A stretch of 64,000 nucleotides of DNA, from IMG/VR virus record IMGVR_UViG_3300028801_000007, positions 37,251-101,250 of that record. The stretch is one strand, 5' to 3'. The position numbers and the translations under genes are program-made. Of this stretch, positions 1 to 7,490 are shown piece by piece (position 1 is the stretch's first letter; each line of letters begins with the position of its first letter). Origin of the DNA: a virus. Below the pieces are notes generated by a model. It saw only the letters and a program-made list of their open reading frames with translations, was not told the DNA's origin and searched no databases.

Positions 1-324
1 ACCTTCGACCCTAACTCGGATGCGTTCGGCGACATCATCAGCACGCATCGCACCGCAGCTGCCGCCGAAAAAGCGCTCAATAAGATTGATTATGCCCGTT
101 GGATATACATCGCACGCCAAAAAGTGGGCGGCGAGTGGGAAAGACCCGGCGAGGCACGTGATCGCCGCGAAACGCCGCCGTCACTCGGACGCCCCCCAGA
201 AATGACGGGGGGAAAGCGTGTGAATGTCTATCTTGATGCCGCTAGCGTCGCTAAAGCGCTAAAGCGCGGAAACGGCAATCTCAGCGAGGGAATTAGAATT
301 GCCCTCGCTGATCCACTCACTTGA
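1..324 (+). CDS. Ribbon-helix-helix-like protein, 5' truncated by window edge
   Basis: The first reading frame is open from base 1 to a TGA at 322-324, so the start lies outside the window. The first 25 or so visible residues (FDPNSDAFGD, STHRTAAAAEKA) look like a small conserved segment of phage and host proteins. The C-terminal part (KRVNVYLDAASVAKALKRG, GNLSEGIRIAL) has the pattern of a ribbon-helix-helix DNA-binding fold: a short beta strand followed by two helices. A role as a small transcriptional regulator is inferred from that pattern only. It points away from the leftward early operon beside it. Confidence 0.6.
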   Translation, partial: TFDPNSDAFGDIISTHRTAAAAEKALNKIDYARWIYIARQKVGGEWERPGEARDRRETPPSLGRPPEMTGGKRVNVYLDAASVAKALKRGNGNLSEGIRIALADPLT

Positions 325-693
325 TTCAAATTCATGGCTGGCATCGGCTTCGACTGACGCAAAATTCCGCTCAGTACCAAAAGTTTTCCCCGATGCCATG
401 CATGAATTTTGAGCCAGCCGTTCGTAAATCTTTTCAACTTCCGCAGAATGTGCCATTCTTAGCGTTTCTGCGATGCGATTACAGCTAGTCACGTCTGAAT
501 CGGCTTCATTCAAGCGTCCTGGACAACGATTATTGCCCATCCACTTCTTCAGCATCCGCTGAAAATAGCGCTTTGATGCTCGATGGACGCAGAGCGACTT
601 TCTCAAAGTCATCATTCCGGCACCACGGATTTTTTCTCGGTACATGAGCTATCTAGCGGATTCCGGCATATTCTTTTGCCTCGTTGCCGGCTC
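325..693. other. Region without a convincing gene
   Basis: No reading frame here has a good ribosome-binding site or a recognisable product. A minus-strand frame (259-645) overlaps the end of the preceding gene and is not supported. The tRNA-like gene and its flanking hairpin begin just to the right. Confidence 0.4.
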
Positions 694-760
694 TCAAGGA
701 AACGCGCCGACATGCGACTGCGCACAAAGTCGTCGGCGCAAGTACTGTGCGCTTCCTTGA
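694..760 (-). other. Nested inverted repeat beside tRNA-like gene
   Basis: An outer 8-bp inverted repeat (TCAAGGAA at 694-701 with TTCCTTGA at 753-760) encloses an inner one (GCGCCGAC at 704-711 with GTCGGCGC at 732-739). Both are perfect. On the minus strand it lies about 10 nt after the 3' end of the tRNA-like gene, so it could be a processing or stability element. There is no U-tract, so it is not a simple terminator. Confidence 0.45.
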
Positions 761-770
761 AAGCCCTCGG

Positions 771-842
771 CATGGGGTGCTGGATTCGAACCAGCACTGC
801 ACGGTTTTGGAGACCGGCCGGCTACCGTTGCCACAACCCCAA
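771..842 (-). tRNA. tRNA-Trp (anticodon CCA)-like gene, possibly degenerate
   Basis: The minus strand folds as a cloverleaf: acceptor TTGGGGT with ACCCCAT, D arm TGGC-loop-GCCG, anticodon stem CCGGT/ACCGT with loop CTCCAAA (anticodon CCA, Trp), variable loop GCAGT, and T arm GCTGG-TTCGAAT-CCAGC. Position 1-72 is a T-T mismatch, 27-43 is C-T, and the 3' end reads GCCG rather than discriminator plus CCA. It may therefore be a phage tRNA needing CCA addition, or a decaying copy or attachment-site remnant. An 11-bp direct repeat (gaaagccctcg) flanks it at 759-769 and 846-856. Confidence 0.65.
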
Positions 843-1182
843 GCGGAAAGCCCTCGTTTCGTGAGGGGCCGGCCGCGCAGCGCTACGCGAGCACCAATTA
901 ATTACACACCCGACTTTACGGGCACCTTGATCGCGGTGTTGAAGAGAGAATCCCCTATCGCCGCCGTTATATGGCTGATGCGCTTGACGGGGCGGACTAC
1001 GGTGGTTCCGTTGCAGGTGAAGCCTCACCACGCACAGAGGCCGTTTGGCAATGTGCTGACGGGTCAATCCGTGGCGCTGTCGCTCTCACGACTAACCCCG
1101 CTTCCACCATCACCCCCAAGAGGTTCTTGAGGCTCAGTAAGCAGAATCATGCGTGAAGGCTGCCGCTACCGGCGGCAAATCG
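843..1182. other. Region without a convincing gene
   Basis: Reading frames here run through or out of the tRNA-like gene and show no ribosome-binding site or recognisable product. Nothing else was identified apart from the second copy of the flanking 11-bp repeat at 846-856. Confidence 0.4.
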
Positions 1183-1371
1183 CTAATGCTTCGGCCCAAA
1201 CACCGCGTCGGCGGCATCGATCGGGTCGATATCGGCTTTAAAATAGGCCTCCATGCGGACCAGAATCACATCGCATGGACTCCATGGTGGTGTGATGTAG
1301 CCTCGATCTACCGCCCAGTCAAAGACGCTGTGCGTCCATGCATGCAGCTTTTCTTCTCTGGCTGTAGGCAT
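1183..1371 (-). CDS. Small hypothetical phage protein (62 aa)
   Basis: The frame encodes a charged 62-residue protein (HAWTHSVFDWAVDRGYI, then an acidic C-terminus). It has normal codon use for the region and the orientation of the leftward early operon. No domain is recognised. It is the last recognisable gene of that operon before the tRNA-like gene. Confidence 0.5.
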   Translation of the reverse strand: MPTAREEKLHAWTHSVFDWAVDRGYITPPWSPCDVILVRMEAYFKADIDPIDAADAVFGPKH

Positions 1372-1394
1372 GGATCATGACCGGTAAACGAACA

Positions 1395-1423
1395 AAGCCC
1401 CGCGCGGCGAACCTGCGGGGCTT
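1395..1423 (-). terminator. Hairpin, possible leftward terminator
   Basis: A perfect 9-bp inverted repeat (AAGCCCCGC / GCGGGGCTT, 11-nt loop) lies between the HNH gene and the last small gene. On the minus strand it is followed by TGTTCGTTT, a weak U-rich tail, so partial termination of the leftward transcript is plausible. Confidence 0.4.
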
Positions 1424-1440
1424 GATATTCAACATATGAT

Positions 1441-1926
1441 CTAGCGTTGGTAAGCGAACTCGCCGTGAAACAGCAATGCTGCCGCTCGATATGCTTCGCC
1501 AGCTTCAGCCGCAGATCTGAATGTGCCAAGGTGTTTATTCTTTGGCCCAACACTTATGCGCGCGTGCCACCTTCTATCGCGCTTATTCCAAGTCACACCC
1601 TTAAACCCGGAAGAATTATTGGCTTGCGCCCCGCGGTTCTGTAAGTTCTGAGAGTTCGAGCAGACTCGGAGGTTCGCGCGTTGATTGTTGAGCTTATTGC
1701 CATCGATATGATCAACAACACGAACATCGTCGTACGATAGCCCAGCTAAAACACGATGCATCGAAATCCGAATTACTTTTCCGGATCCTGCCGATCGCTG
1801 CTCCGCTGCGGACGCGGTGCTGCTCGCGTATCCGTTATTGAGGTGCCATTTCCACACCGACAATATATTGAAGTCTTCGTCGTCGATTAGCGCAAATTTG
1901 CCTTGGGTAAGAGGTATTTCGCGCAT
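1441..1926 (-). CDS. HNH homing endonuclease with AP2 DNA-binding domain
   Basis: The 161-residue protein has an N-terminal HNH-type region (SMHRVLAG, then VVDHIDGNKLNNQRANLRVC), in which the paired histidines, the D and the N-rich helix form the nuclease core. This is followed by an AP2-like DNA-binding domain (SGFKGVTWNKRDRRWHARI ... HLGTFRSAAEAGEAY). This architecture is typical of free-standing homing endonucleases that insert between phage genes. It is one of three copies in the window (also 26893-27384 and 52849-53343). Each sits in a different context, as expected for selfish elements. Confidence 0.9.
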   Translation of the reverse strand: MREIPLTQGKFALIDDEDFNILSVWKWHLNNGYASSTASAAEQRSAGSGKVIRISMHRVLAGLSYDDVRVVDHIDGNKLNNQRANLRVCSNSQNLQNRGAQANNSSGFKGVTWNKRDRRWHARISVGPKNKHLGTFRSAAEAGEAYRAAALLFHGEFAYQR

Positions 1927-2076
1927 CTTTACTATTCACTCAAGGCATTCACGGCAACGTTACGAGACTCGTGCATCCGCTCAATATTGCGGTCGGTTTT
2001 TCATCCATATCGCGCTCACGTTATTCGCGGGCGCAACTTGGCTACCCCCAAAATGTACCGGTTTCCGTCCCGGTTT

Positions 2077-2373
2077 TCACGATATTTCTGAAAGTTCATG
2101 TCCCGCTTTTTGTGGCACCGGTGGGGCGGGTTGATTTGCTACCACCTCGCGCCATTGATACAAGGTTGATGCACCGTTGACCGCGTGCGGCGGCCAGCGC
2201 TTCACCGAGCCGCAGTCAACTAGGGCGGCGATTGCTCGCTGAACGCTCTTTTTGACTGCGGCCCGCTCGCGGCCCAATGCTTGCGGTGCAACGTAGCGGA
2301 TGATTTCACGCATCTTGAAATCGCGGCCAGGGTACGGCGCCATCAACTCTATAATCTCACGAGCAAATTTCAT
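2077..2373 (-). CDS. Winged-helix-like early protein
   Basis: The start is taken at the ATG coding MKFAREIIEL because it overlaps the stop of the upstream gene by 4 bases. The longer frame would run 90 bases into that gene. The 98-residue product has a helical N-terminal half (FKMREIIRYVAP, AAVKKSVQRAIAALVDCGSVKRW) that reads like a winged helix with a recognition helix and wing, then a proline-rich tail. A regulatory role is plausible. The exact function is unknown. Confidence 0.6.
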   Translation of the reverse strand: MKFAREIIELMAPYPGRDFKMREIIRYVAPQALGRERAAVKKSVQRAIAALVDCGSVKRWPPHAVNGASTLYQWREVVANQPAPPVPQKAGHELSEIS

Positions 2374-2756
2374 TCGAACTCCGAGGCGATGCGCTGGCGG
2401 GCGCGGTAGATCATGCTTTCGTATGCCTGCACGGTCACATTGGCGTAACTGGCGGCGCAACACAGGCCGTTGGGTGTCCAGCGCTTCGATTCGTAGGTGG
2501 CCACGTATTCGGCCTTCACCACGCGGCGCTCGACGATGGAAAGCGTCGTATAGATGCGCTGCACCTTGAGCGCGTCGTCGATGTGGATCGGCGGGGGCGG
2601 CCTATCGTCCGGGTCCGTGGCCCATAGCCCTTCCGGGATATAGTCACTCTCCAGCGAACCGCACTGAGGCGGCAGCGGCCCCGGCGCCGGCCCAGATCGG
2701 CACCAGCGCACCCAGTTGTAAATTACGTGATCCAACCAATTGCGCGGCTTTTCCAT
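2370..2756 (-). CDS. Putative Q-like antitermination protein
   Basis: The 128-residue protein begins with a conserved W-rich segment (NWVRWCRSGPAPGPLPPQCG, then ESDYIPEG). A helix with DALKVQRIYTTL and RRVVKAEYVA follows, then a C-terminal helix (YRARQRIASEF). This matches the general pattern of the phage Q-type antiterminator families, whose C-terminal part resembles sigma region 4. It lies near the end of the leftward early operon of genome A, where a late-gene regulator is expected. The late genes it would control are outside the window. Assignment is by pattern only. Confidence 0.55.
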   Translation of the reverse strand: MEKPRNWLDHVIYNWVRWCRSGPAPGPLPPQCGSLESDYIPEGLWATDPDDRPPPPIHIDDALKVQRIYTTLSIVERRVVKAEYVATYESKRWTPNGLCCAASYANVTVQAYESMIYRARQRIASEFE

Positions 2757-2758
2757 TG

Positions 2759-3007
2759 CTATCCCCTTTCCGAATACAAATCACAGCGCCTTGACCGATG
2801 ATCCTCAAGCCAATATTTCTTCTCATCGAGCTTGCAAGTCGTGTAGCAGATATCCGCCACGCGTCGCTCGATATAGCTTGCGCAACCGATGCATGTTCTT
2901 CCGCGTGCCGACATTTCTTCCTCTTGCCGGCGAATCGCTACGCTTTCGGCTGATTGGCTGCGCTCCCATTCGCGGTTACCCCAGTCATCGCGGCGGTTGA
3001 AAGTCAA
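2759..3007 (-). CDS. Small cysteine-containing phage protein
   Basis: An 82-residue, strongly charged protein with a CIGCASYIE and a later CYTTC pair that could bind one zinc ion. It overlaps the next upstream gene by 4 bases, which supports translational coupling. No named family is recognised. Confidence 0.6.
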   Translation of the reverse strand: MTFNRRDDWGNREWERSQSAESVAIRRQEEEMSARGRTCIGCASYIERRVADICYTTCKLDEKKYWLEDHRSRRCDLYSERG

Positions 3008-3318
3008 GTGCGCACTCCAAGTTTTCGTTGCGTCGCCAGCGCCTTCTCACACGACTTGCAGCGCGGGTAATTACCAGGCAGGAAGAGCGCGGCTTCCGTC
3101 GCTAGTACGCGGGTGCACAATGACTGCCGCATCCCTGCATACTCATCGCCGAACCAGTGAACCTTGTCCCCAGCGAAGATCTTCTTGGCCCACTGTGGAA
3201 AGCCACGACCCTCGGCCGCGCCTCCCCCGATGAATCCCTCGCGAATCTTTCCGTCGACGAACACGACCGGCTGCATTTCGCCGGGGATAATCGGTGTCAG
3301 GCGAATGACTCCTTTCAT
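3004..3318 (-). CDS. Hypothetical phage protein (104 aa)
   Basis: The start at MKGVIRLTPI is preceded by GGGAG at a suitable distance. The longer frame would run back through the whole of the preceding small gene's C-terminus. The N-terminus looks like a beta hairpin (VIRLTPIIPG, QPVVFVDGK). The C-terminal part contains CTRV and CKSCEKAL, a possible partial zinc site. Function unknown. Confidence 0.6.
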   Translation of the reverse strand: MKGVIRLTPIIPGEMQPVVFVDGKIREGFIGGGAAEGRGFPQWAKKIFAGDKVHWFGDEYAGMRQSLCTRVLATEAALFLPGNYPRCKSCEKALATQRKLGVRT

Positions 3319-3319
3319 C

Positions 3320-3505
3320 TCAACTCCCGCAATGGTTGGAGTCGGCCGGCGCACCACACGCGAGACACTGCCGAACCTTGGTCGTGTCCGGATGGAACGC
3401 CGCACAAGCCTCATCGCCGCCAGTCGTCTGGAATCGCGGACTGCTGCGATTCAGGCAATCGTCGTTGAAGCTGTCGAAGTATTCGCAATCGCCGCAGGTT
3501 TTCAT
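3320..3505 (-). CDS. Small zinc-ribbon-like protein (61 aa)
   Basis: It carries CGDCEYF near the N-terminus and CLACGAP near the C-terminus, spaced as two CxxC knuckles, with a conserved middle (GGDEACAAFHPD). Small Cys-rich proteins of this type are common in early regions of Burkholderia-type phages. It is one nucleotide from the downstream gene and overlaps the upstream one by 4 bases. Confidence 0.65.
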   Translation of the reverse strand: MKTCGDCEYFDSFNDDCLNRSSPRFQTTGGDEACAAFHPDTTKVRQCLACGAPADSNHCGS

Positions 3506-3678
3506 GCCACCACCCCAAAGAATCCGCCATCATAAAGCAGCCACGCGAGCACGGCGATATCGAAGCATTTAAACCAGGCGCTATGCAGGCCGCGCGGCTT
3601 ACCGTGTCTTGCGGCGGCGATTCCAAGCCCGATCGAGCAGAGGATGATGAGTGTGATTTGTGGCCAGTGGAATGTCAT
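3502..3678 (-). CDS. Small membrane protein (58 aa)
   Basis: The start at MTFHWPQITLI overlaps the stop of the upstream gene by 4 bases and removes an implausible Arg-rich extension. The product has two hydrophobic segments (ITLIILCSIGLGIAA and FDIAVLAWLLYDGGFFG) separated by a basic loop, so it is probably an inner-membrane protein. Function unknown. Confidence 0.6.
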   Translation of the reverse strand: MTFHWPQITLIILCSIGLGIAAARHGKPRGLHSAWFKCFDIAVLAWLLYDGGFFGVVA

Positions 3679-4283
3679 GCTGCCTCCATAGATGGATGGT
3701 TGCGGGACTCGGCGCGCGGCACCATTAGCCACTCGTAGTCGAATAGATAGTTGTGTGCATTGCCCTGTAGGTTGTAACGACTCCGCGATATCGACACCTT
3801 TGCGAAAGTGCGCATACCCGGTTCGATCTGGGCCGGGGGCCGGTGGACAACGGTGCCGTCCAGTCGCAGCAACGTGTGTTCGCCGTAGGTACAGATATTC
3901 TCTGACTTGGCCTGCGCCTCCATCTGTGCCATCGATTCGTCGCAGTCGTCGCTCAATTCGAATGGCTGCACGCAGAATTCCGTAGGCGCGCGGTCGCACC
4001 AGACATAGTTAATATCGTCGGTGCCAAAACCGTCCGCATGCCAGCCGGGTCGATTAAAGCACCTGTCGCGGTCAACATGAAGGTGCTTGGCCGTTAGATA
4101 AACATGTTCGTCTGGATGCGCAAACATGCATGCGACCTCAACCATGGGATAGAAGCACTTCAGGTTAGGCGGCAAGCGAATATCTGACCCCGGCATGCGA
4201 ACCGGCATGTACTGCACGAACAACATCTCCGGCGGCTCAATAACGACTCTGCCCATAACATCCGGCGCGTTACCCGCGATCAT
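3675..4283 (-). CDS. Hypothetical protein, possible 2OG-Fe(II) oxygenase-like fold
   Basis: The 202-residue protein contains WHADGFG, an HxD pair of the kind that binds iron in 2-oxoglutarate dioxygenases, and further on a histidine (TVVHRP) with an arginine 13 residues later (GMRTF). That order and spacing would fit an HxD...H...R cupin active site, but the rest of the protein is not a family I recognise. It sits among small early genes with 4-base overlaps on both sides. The enzyme suggestion is tentative. An unrelated double-stranded beta-helix protein is equally possible. Confidence 0.55.
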   Translation of the reverse strand: MIAGNAPDVMGRVVIEPPEMLFVQYMPVRMPGSDIRLPPNLKCFYPMVEVACMFAHPDEHVYLTAKHLHVDRDRCFNRPGWHADGFGTDDINYVWCDRAPTEFCVQPFELSDDCDESMAQMEAQAKSENICTYGEHTLLRLDGTVVHRPPAQIEPGMRTFAKVSISRSRYNLQGNAHNYLFDYEWLMVPRAESRNHPSMEAA

Positions 4284-4561
4284 GGCCGCGCCCTTTCGAA
4301 CACGTACATCATCAGTTCCATCTGCACGAAAATGGCGCCACAGCCCAGATAGCGATATTCCTGCAAGATGTCGATAGGCATCTCTGCGCCGGTCTTGAAC
4401 AGGTAGAACGTGCGATCCTCAGTCGGGGCCGTCGTCTCGACAATCGCCCACGCCCAAAGCGCTCCATCGAGGCCATCGATACGGATAATTTCCGCTCCGC
4501 ATGGCAAATCAATAGTCGAGACTTCCATAAACGGAATGCGGTACTTAAAGATTTTCTTCAT
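4280..4561 (-). CDS. Conserved phage protein, DUF7352-like
   Basis: The 93-residue protein starts MKKIFKYRI, then IDLPCGAEIIRIDG, ALWAWAIVET, a short loop, and YLGCGAIFVQMELMMYVFE. This beta-rich pattern with the terminal VFE matches a widespread family of small phage proteins that I recall as DUF7352. Its function is not known. It overlaps both neighbours by 4 bases. Confidence 0.6.
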   Translation of the reverse strand: MKKIFKYRIPFMEVSTIDLPCGAEIIRIDGLDGALWAWAIVETTAPTEDRTFYLFKTGAEMPIDILQEYRYLGCGAIFVQMELMMYVFERARP

Positions 4562-5157
4562 GCGACCTCCATCTCAGGTTGATTGATTGCCGCCTTCTTG
4601 AGCTCCCGAACCTTTGCTCGGTAAAAAGCTTTCATTTCCAATATCTCCGCCAAGGTGAGTTTCAGCGGCGGATGGTCTTTCTCCAATTCCTCGACCGCCT
4701 CCAAACCGATTCGCTTGATGAGGTTGATGCGATAAGAAATCGGCGAGCCATGCTGGTACAGATTGCATTGCCGACATTGGAGCCAGCAATTATTTGGCAT
4801 GAAGCGGGTGGCGGCACTCGACCCAACCGATCGGTAATGCCCGGCTTGCATATCCTGGCCAAACCGGCCACACGAGATGCAAGGCTGCCCCGCGTCTCTT
4901 GCGCGCACCCAACCATTGAACGCCGCCTGCAACTCCTTCAAATGCGCGCCGCGTGTCTTCGCCTTCTCCAGCGCCTCGCGGAGTGATTTTCGCTCGGCGC
5001 GGTTCGCTCTCGCCGCCTTTTGCGCTGCGAGCTTTTTGGCCCAGGCTACGGCGCACGGAACGGAGCACGCGGACTGCATCGACCGCGCCGGGACGAAATT
5101 GCTTTTGCACACGCGACATGCGCGGGGCTTTAGGTCGCTTTTGCGAGTCAGAGGCAT
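4558..5157 (-). CDS. ninG: NinG (Rap-like) recombination protein
   Basis: The start at MPLTRKSDLK is chosen because the family begins just before the zinc knuckle. The longer frame overlaps the upstream gene further. The 199-residue protein has CRVCKSNFVPARS ... CSVPCAVAWA at the N-terminus, a long basic coiled helix (residues about 50-85), then CISCGRFG, HYRSVG, NNCWLQCRQCNLYQHG, the conserved Cys/His core of NinG. Lambda NinG (Rap) is a Holliday-junction and D-loop endonuclease acting in Red recombination. It belongs to the nin-like section of this early operon. Confidence 0.88.
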   Translation of the reverse strand: MPLTRKSDLKPRACRVCKSNFVPARSMQSACSVPCAVAWAKKLAAQKAARANRAERKSLREALEKAKTRGAHLKELQAAFNGWVRARDAGQPCISCGRFGQDMQAGHYRSVGSSAATRFMPNNCWLQCRQCNLYQHGSPISYRINLIKRIGLEAVEELEKDHPPLKLTLAEILEMKAFYRAKVRELKKAAINQPEMEVA

Positions 5158-5360
5158 TTCGCGACCTCGATCCATACGGTGCGCAGAATGTACGCACTGA
5201 CGAAGACAAGAAGCGTCCATTCACGCGCCCGGTCCCAACGGGTGCGCCGCAGCTCATCATGCATATCGATAACCTCGATCGCACAACGCATCAACCCATC
5301 GTCTTGATAGGTCTCGGCGATTTCGGCGATGCGCACTGCTAGGGGCTTTTTGGGGGTCAT
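5148..5360 (-). CDS. Small membrane-anchored protein (70 aa)
   Basis: The start at MTPKKPLAVRI fits the upstream stop with a 4-base overlap. The N-terminal half is polar and helical. The C-terminal half has one hydrophobic segment (WTLLVFVSAYILRTVWI), probably a single membrane anchor. Its end overlaps the ninG start by 10 bases. Function unknown. Confidence 0.5.
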   Translation of the reverse strand: MTPKKPLAVRIAEIAETYQDDGLMRCAIEVIDMHDELRRTRWDRAREWTLLVFVSAYILRTVWIEVAKCL

Positions 5361-5827
5361 TGCGAACCTCCCGCCTTCTGCCCAAACTGCAACCACTTCG
5401 AAAATGGGATGCGGAACTTATCGTGGAAAATCTGTGCCGCTTCCGGGTTGTGGTCGAGTTCTGCGCACGATACGACACCGCAAACTGTGCGGATAATCCT
5501 AACGGCGTCTTCCTCGCACTCGCAACGGCACCATTCCCAAAACTTCGGATCGTTGCGCCACAGGCCGGTCAGCTCCGCAAGTGCACCGCCCTTCTGTTTG
5601 TCTTCCGGTTGCTCGGGTTGCACCGGAAGTTCGTCATCACCGATCTCGACGAGTGCCGCCATAAAGCGATGGCCAGCAGTATTTCCTTTGCGCACAGTCA
5701 GCGCGCGGAAGGCTTCGAGCTCGGCGGCGTCGGGCAGCCAGAACGTGACCTTGCAGCCGCCGTTGTGCGTCTCGCTCCAGCCCGCGAGCTGCAACTCACC
5801 TTGAAATGCTGTCTGGATTTCGCTCAT
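5357..5827 (-). CDS. Conserved phage protein, nin-region type (156 aa)
   Basis: The start at MSEIQTAFQGELQLAGW overlaps the upstream stop by 4 bases. The N-terminal domain (LAGWSETHNGGCKVTFWL, later NTAGHRFMAALVEIG) is a conserved piece found in related phages. The C-terminal domain (FWEWC, AVRIIRTVCGV, AELDHNPEAAQIFHDKFR, PFSKW) is homologous to the protein at 54015-54251 in genome B. The shared domain therefore marks equivalent places in the two early operons. Function unknown. Confidence 0.7.
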   Translation of the reverse strand: MSEIQTAFQGELQLAGWSETHNGGCKVTFWLPDAAELEAFRALTVRKGNTAGHRFMAALVEIGDDELPVQPEQPEDKQKGGALAELTGLWRNDPKFWEWCRCECEEDAVRIIRTVCGVVSCAELDHNPEAAQIFHDKFRIPFSKWLQFGQKAGGSQ

Positions 5828-6033
5828 TTCGGCTCTCCGGTAATCAACCAACCGATGTTCGTGCCCGGCAGCGCATTGATAATCACGATCAGCGTGTCGA
5901 GACCTGGCTTGCGCTGGCCGGTCAGGATGTGAGAAAGGTTCGGTAGCGAAAATCCCGTCCGCCGCGCGAATTCGCTCAGCGAGATTTCATGATGCTGCGT
6001 GATCGCAACGCGAAGACGATTCCCGAAGCTCAT
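5824..6033 (-). CDS. Xre/Cro-family helix-turn-helix protein (69 aa)
   Basis: Starting at MSFGNRLRVAI, the product is little more than one helix-turn-helix domain (ISLSEFARRTGFSLPNLSHI, GQRKPGLDTLIVIINALPG, then NIGWLITGE). It would bind an operator as a dimer. Being inside the early operon rather than at the switch, it is probably an auxiliary regulator. It overlaps the next gene by 4 bases. Confidence 0.75.
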   Translation of the reverse strand: MSFGNRLRVAITQHHEISLSEFARRTGFSLPNLSHILTGQRKPGLDTLIVIINALPGTNIGWLITGEPK

Positions 6034-6218
6034 TCGATCACCCTGTACGCAACGATGTCGCTCGAATGGTTGGCGTGGTGCCAGTGCCAGGTCGACGCCT
6101 CGTAATCTTGGCCGAAGCTGCCGTCGCGAAACTGCACTTGGTGCTCGATGCCATCCGCAATCGGACATTCCCCGCCACTCCAAGGGATCCAGCCGTCTGT
6201 GTTTTGGGGGTTGGTCAT
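6030..6218 (-). CDS. Small conserved phage protein (62 aa)
   Basis: Starting at MTNPQNTDGWIPW, it carries WSGGECPI, VQFRDG and WHWHHAN ... DIVAYRVIE. This W- and H-rich pattern recurs in short early proteins of phages of this kind. The 4-base overlaps on both sides place it firmly in the operon. Function unknown. Confidence 0.65.
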   Translation of the reverse strand: MTNPQNTDGWIPWSGGECPIADGIEHQVQFRDGSFGQDYEASTWHWHHANHSSDIVAYRVIE

Positions 6219-6673
6219 TGATCGCATCCTCGCCCGACTTGCCCGGGATCACCGGCAGCCGTGAATTTCTTCCAGTGGATAAAACCGGTCGGACAGAGGA
6301 ATCCCCACTCGCGCACGCGCGGCCCAGTTACGAATAGAGTCCAGCAGTCGCCGTCAGTGAGCTCGACGCGGTGCGCCGCAGCGCCCCACCGGAATTTGAC
6401 GTCGCCCGCGTTACGATCAACAAAGTCGGCCGCGCCGTCACCGAACCATTCGCGATACCGGCTACGTAGCAGCCAGCTCAGATTGAAGAGCCAAGGATGC
6501 GTATGCCGGGCCCGGTCGTCGTCGCTGCGTTTGAAGCAATGCAAGTAGACGTTGAAGAACCGATTGCGCGGGATGATCCACCAGCGCAGCAGGTACGGAT
6601 TCTCCGCACCGCCAATGATGAAATCCGGCTCCCGGCGCGTTACGCGTGCGATCAACCGTTCAGCGGCGCTCAT
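6215..6673 (-). CDS. Cupin-like conserved phage protein (152 aa)
   Basis: The protein contains PYLLRWWIIPRNRFFNVYLH, RARHTHPWLFNLSWLL, AAHRVELTDG and WTLFVTGPRVREWGFLCP. The spaced histidines on predicted beta strands and the closing WGF segment resemble a small cupin fold. Homologues are common in phages and their hosts, but I know no assigned reaction. Confidence 0.65.
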   Translation of the reverse strand: MSAAERLIARVTRREPDFIIGGAENPYLLRWWIIPRNRFFNVYLHCFKRSDDDRARHTHPWLFNLSWLLRSRYREWFGDGAADFVDRNAGDVKFRWGAAAHRVELTDGDCWTLFVTGPRVREWGFLCPTGFIHWKKFTAAGDPGQVGRGCDQ

Positions 6674-7002
6674 CGCGCACCCCGCCCAAGCCGCGCCAAC
6701 TCCTGAAACTCCCGATTGCGGCGGTCATACCCCGTCAACTCGCCAACCTGCCAGCGATGCACTTGCGGCGCTTTTTCCTCGACCTTTTTCGGCTCAGTTC
6801 CCGCCACGTAATATCGCGTCGAAATCTTGTAGCCGTCGCCGATCTTCACGCCGACGATCTGCTTTGTCTGCATGGCTGCCGTGAGCGTCGGTGTAACGCC
6901 CTTGGCGTTTGTGCCGAAAAGCTTCCCGAGCTCGGTCGTCGTGTACGACTTGCCGCGCGTCATACGCTCGACTAGGCTGCCTGCGGATAGATCAGCGTTC
7001 AT
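6670..7002 (-). CDS. Winged-helix-like early protein (110 aa)
   Basis: The N-terminal 60 residues (SLVERMTRGKSYTTTELG, LFGTNAKGVTPTLTAAM, GVKIGDGYKISTRYYV) look like a winged helix in which a regulatory helix is followed by a two-strand wing. The C-terminal part is charged and probably disordered. DNA binding is inferred from the pattern. Confidence 0.55.
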   Translation of the reverse strand: MNADLSAGSLVERMTRGKSYTTTELGKLFGTNAKGVTPTLTAAMQTKQIVGVKIGDGYKISTRYYVAGTEPKKVEEKAPQVHRWQVGELTGYDRRNREFQELARLGRGAR

Positions 7003-7490
7003 GCTGCGACTCCCATCGTGAGTTGGTTGACCAGGGCGGCAAATCGATGCGACGGCTCAATCACTGGACGACGCGAGATCGCTCGGACCGGGACATACTT
7101 CACGTCAGCCAAGTGCCCAAGCGCCCAAAGAGCGGCCGGTTTGCGTGCGGTAACGCGCCAGCCCTTCACATACACGCCGTGGCCGTGGTGCAAGTCGATC
7201 AGGCGTGTGCAAGTTGCCTTCGCGCATCCGGTCTCCGCCACTAGGTCGTAAATCGACATGCCGGGCTTAGCCGTTAAAGCACGGTGTATCGCAGTCCAAG
7301 ACTTGCACTCGCGATATGGCACGAACCAAGAAGGTCTACTCACCCCAAGTTTCTCGCGATGCTTCCTGATTGCATCGAGCGAATGGCGCGGGATCTTTGC
7401 GGCGATGTCGATCATCTGGTCGCCGGCTTCCCACCGCTCGCGCAGTATTTTTTCTTCGCTGACCAACCAAGGTAGCTGCGGCTTAATCAT
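6999..7490 (-). CDS. Helix-turn-helix phage protein (163 aa)
   Basis: The start at MIKPQLPWLVSEEK follows the overlap with the upstream gene. The N-terminal domain (EEKILRERWEAGDQMIDIAA, SLDAIRKHREKLG) resembles a SANT/GcrA-like helix-turn-helix. The middle (MSIYDLVAETGCAKATCTRL, GVYVKGW) looks like a second winged helix. It is probably a DNA-binding early protein of unknown target. Confidence 0.6.
   Translation of the reverse strand: MIKPQLPWLVSEEKILRERWEAGDQMIDIAAKIPRHSLDAIRKHREKLGVSRPSWFVPYRECKSWTAIHRALTAKPGMSIYDLVAETGCAKATCTRLIDLHHGHGVYVKGWRVTARKPAALWALGHLADVKYVPVRAISRRPVIEPSHRFAALVNQLTMGVAA

Noticed and set aside
259-645. Minus-strand ORF of 128 codons near the left end
   Set aside because: It overlaps the clear ribbon-helix-helix gene, has no ribosome-binding site at a convincing start and no recognisable pattern.
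684-1130. Plus-strand ORF of 148 codons
   Set aside because: It runs straight through the tRNA-like gene on the other strand and its sequence is low in protein-like features.
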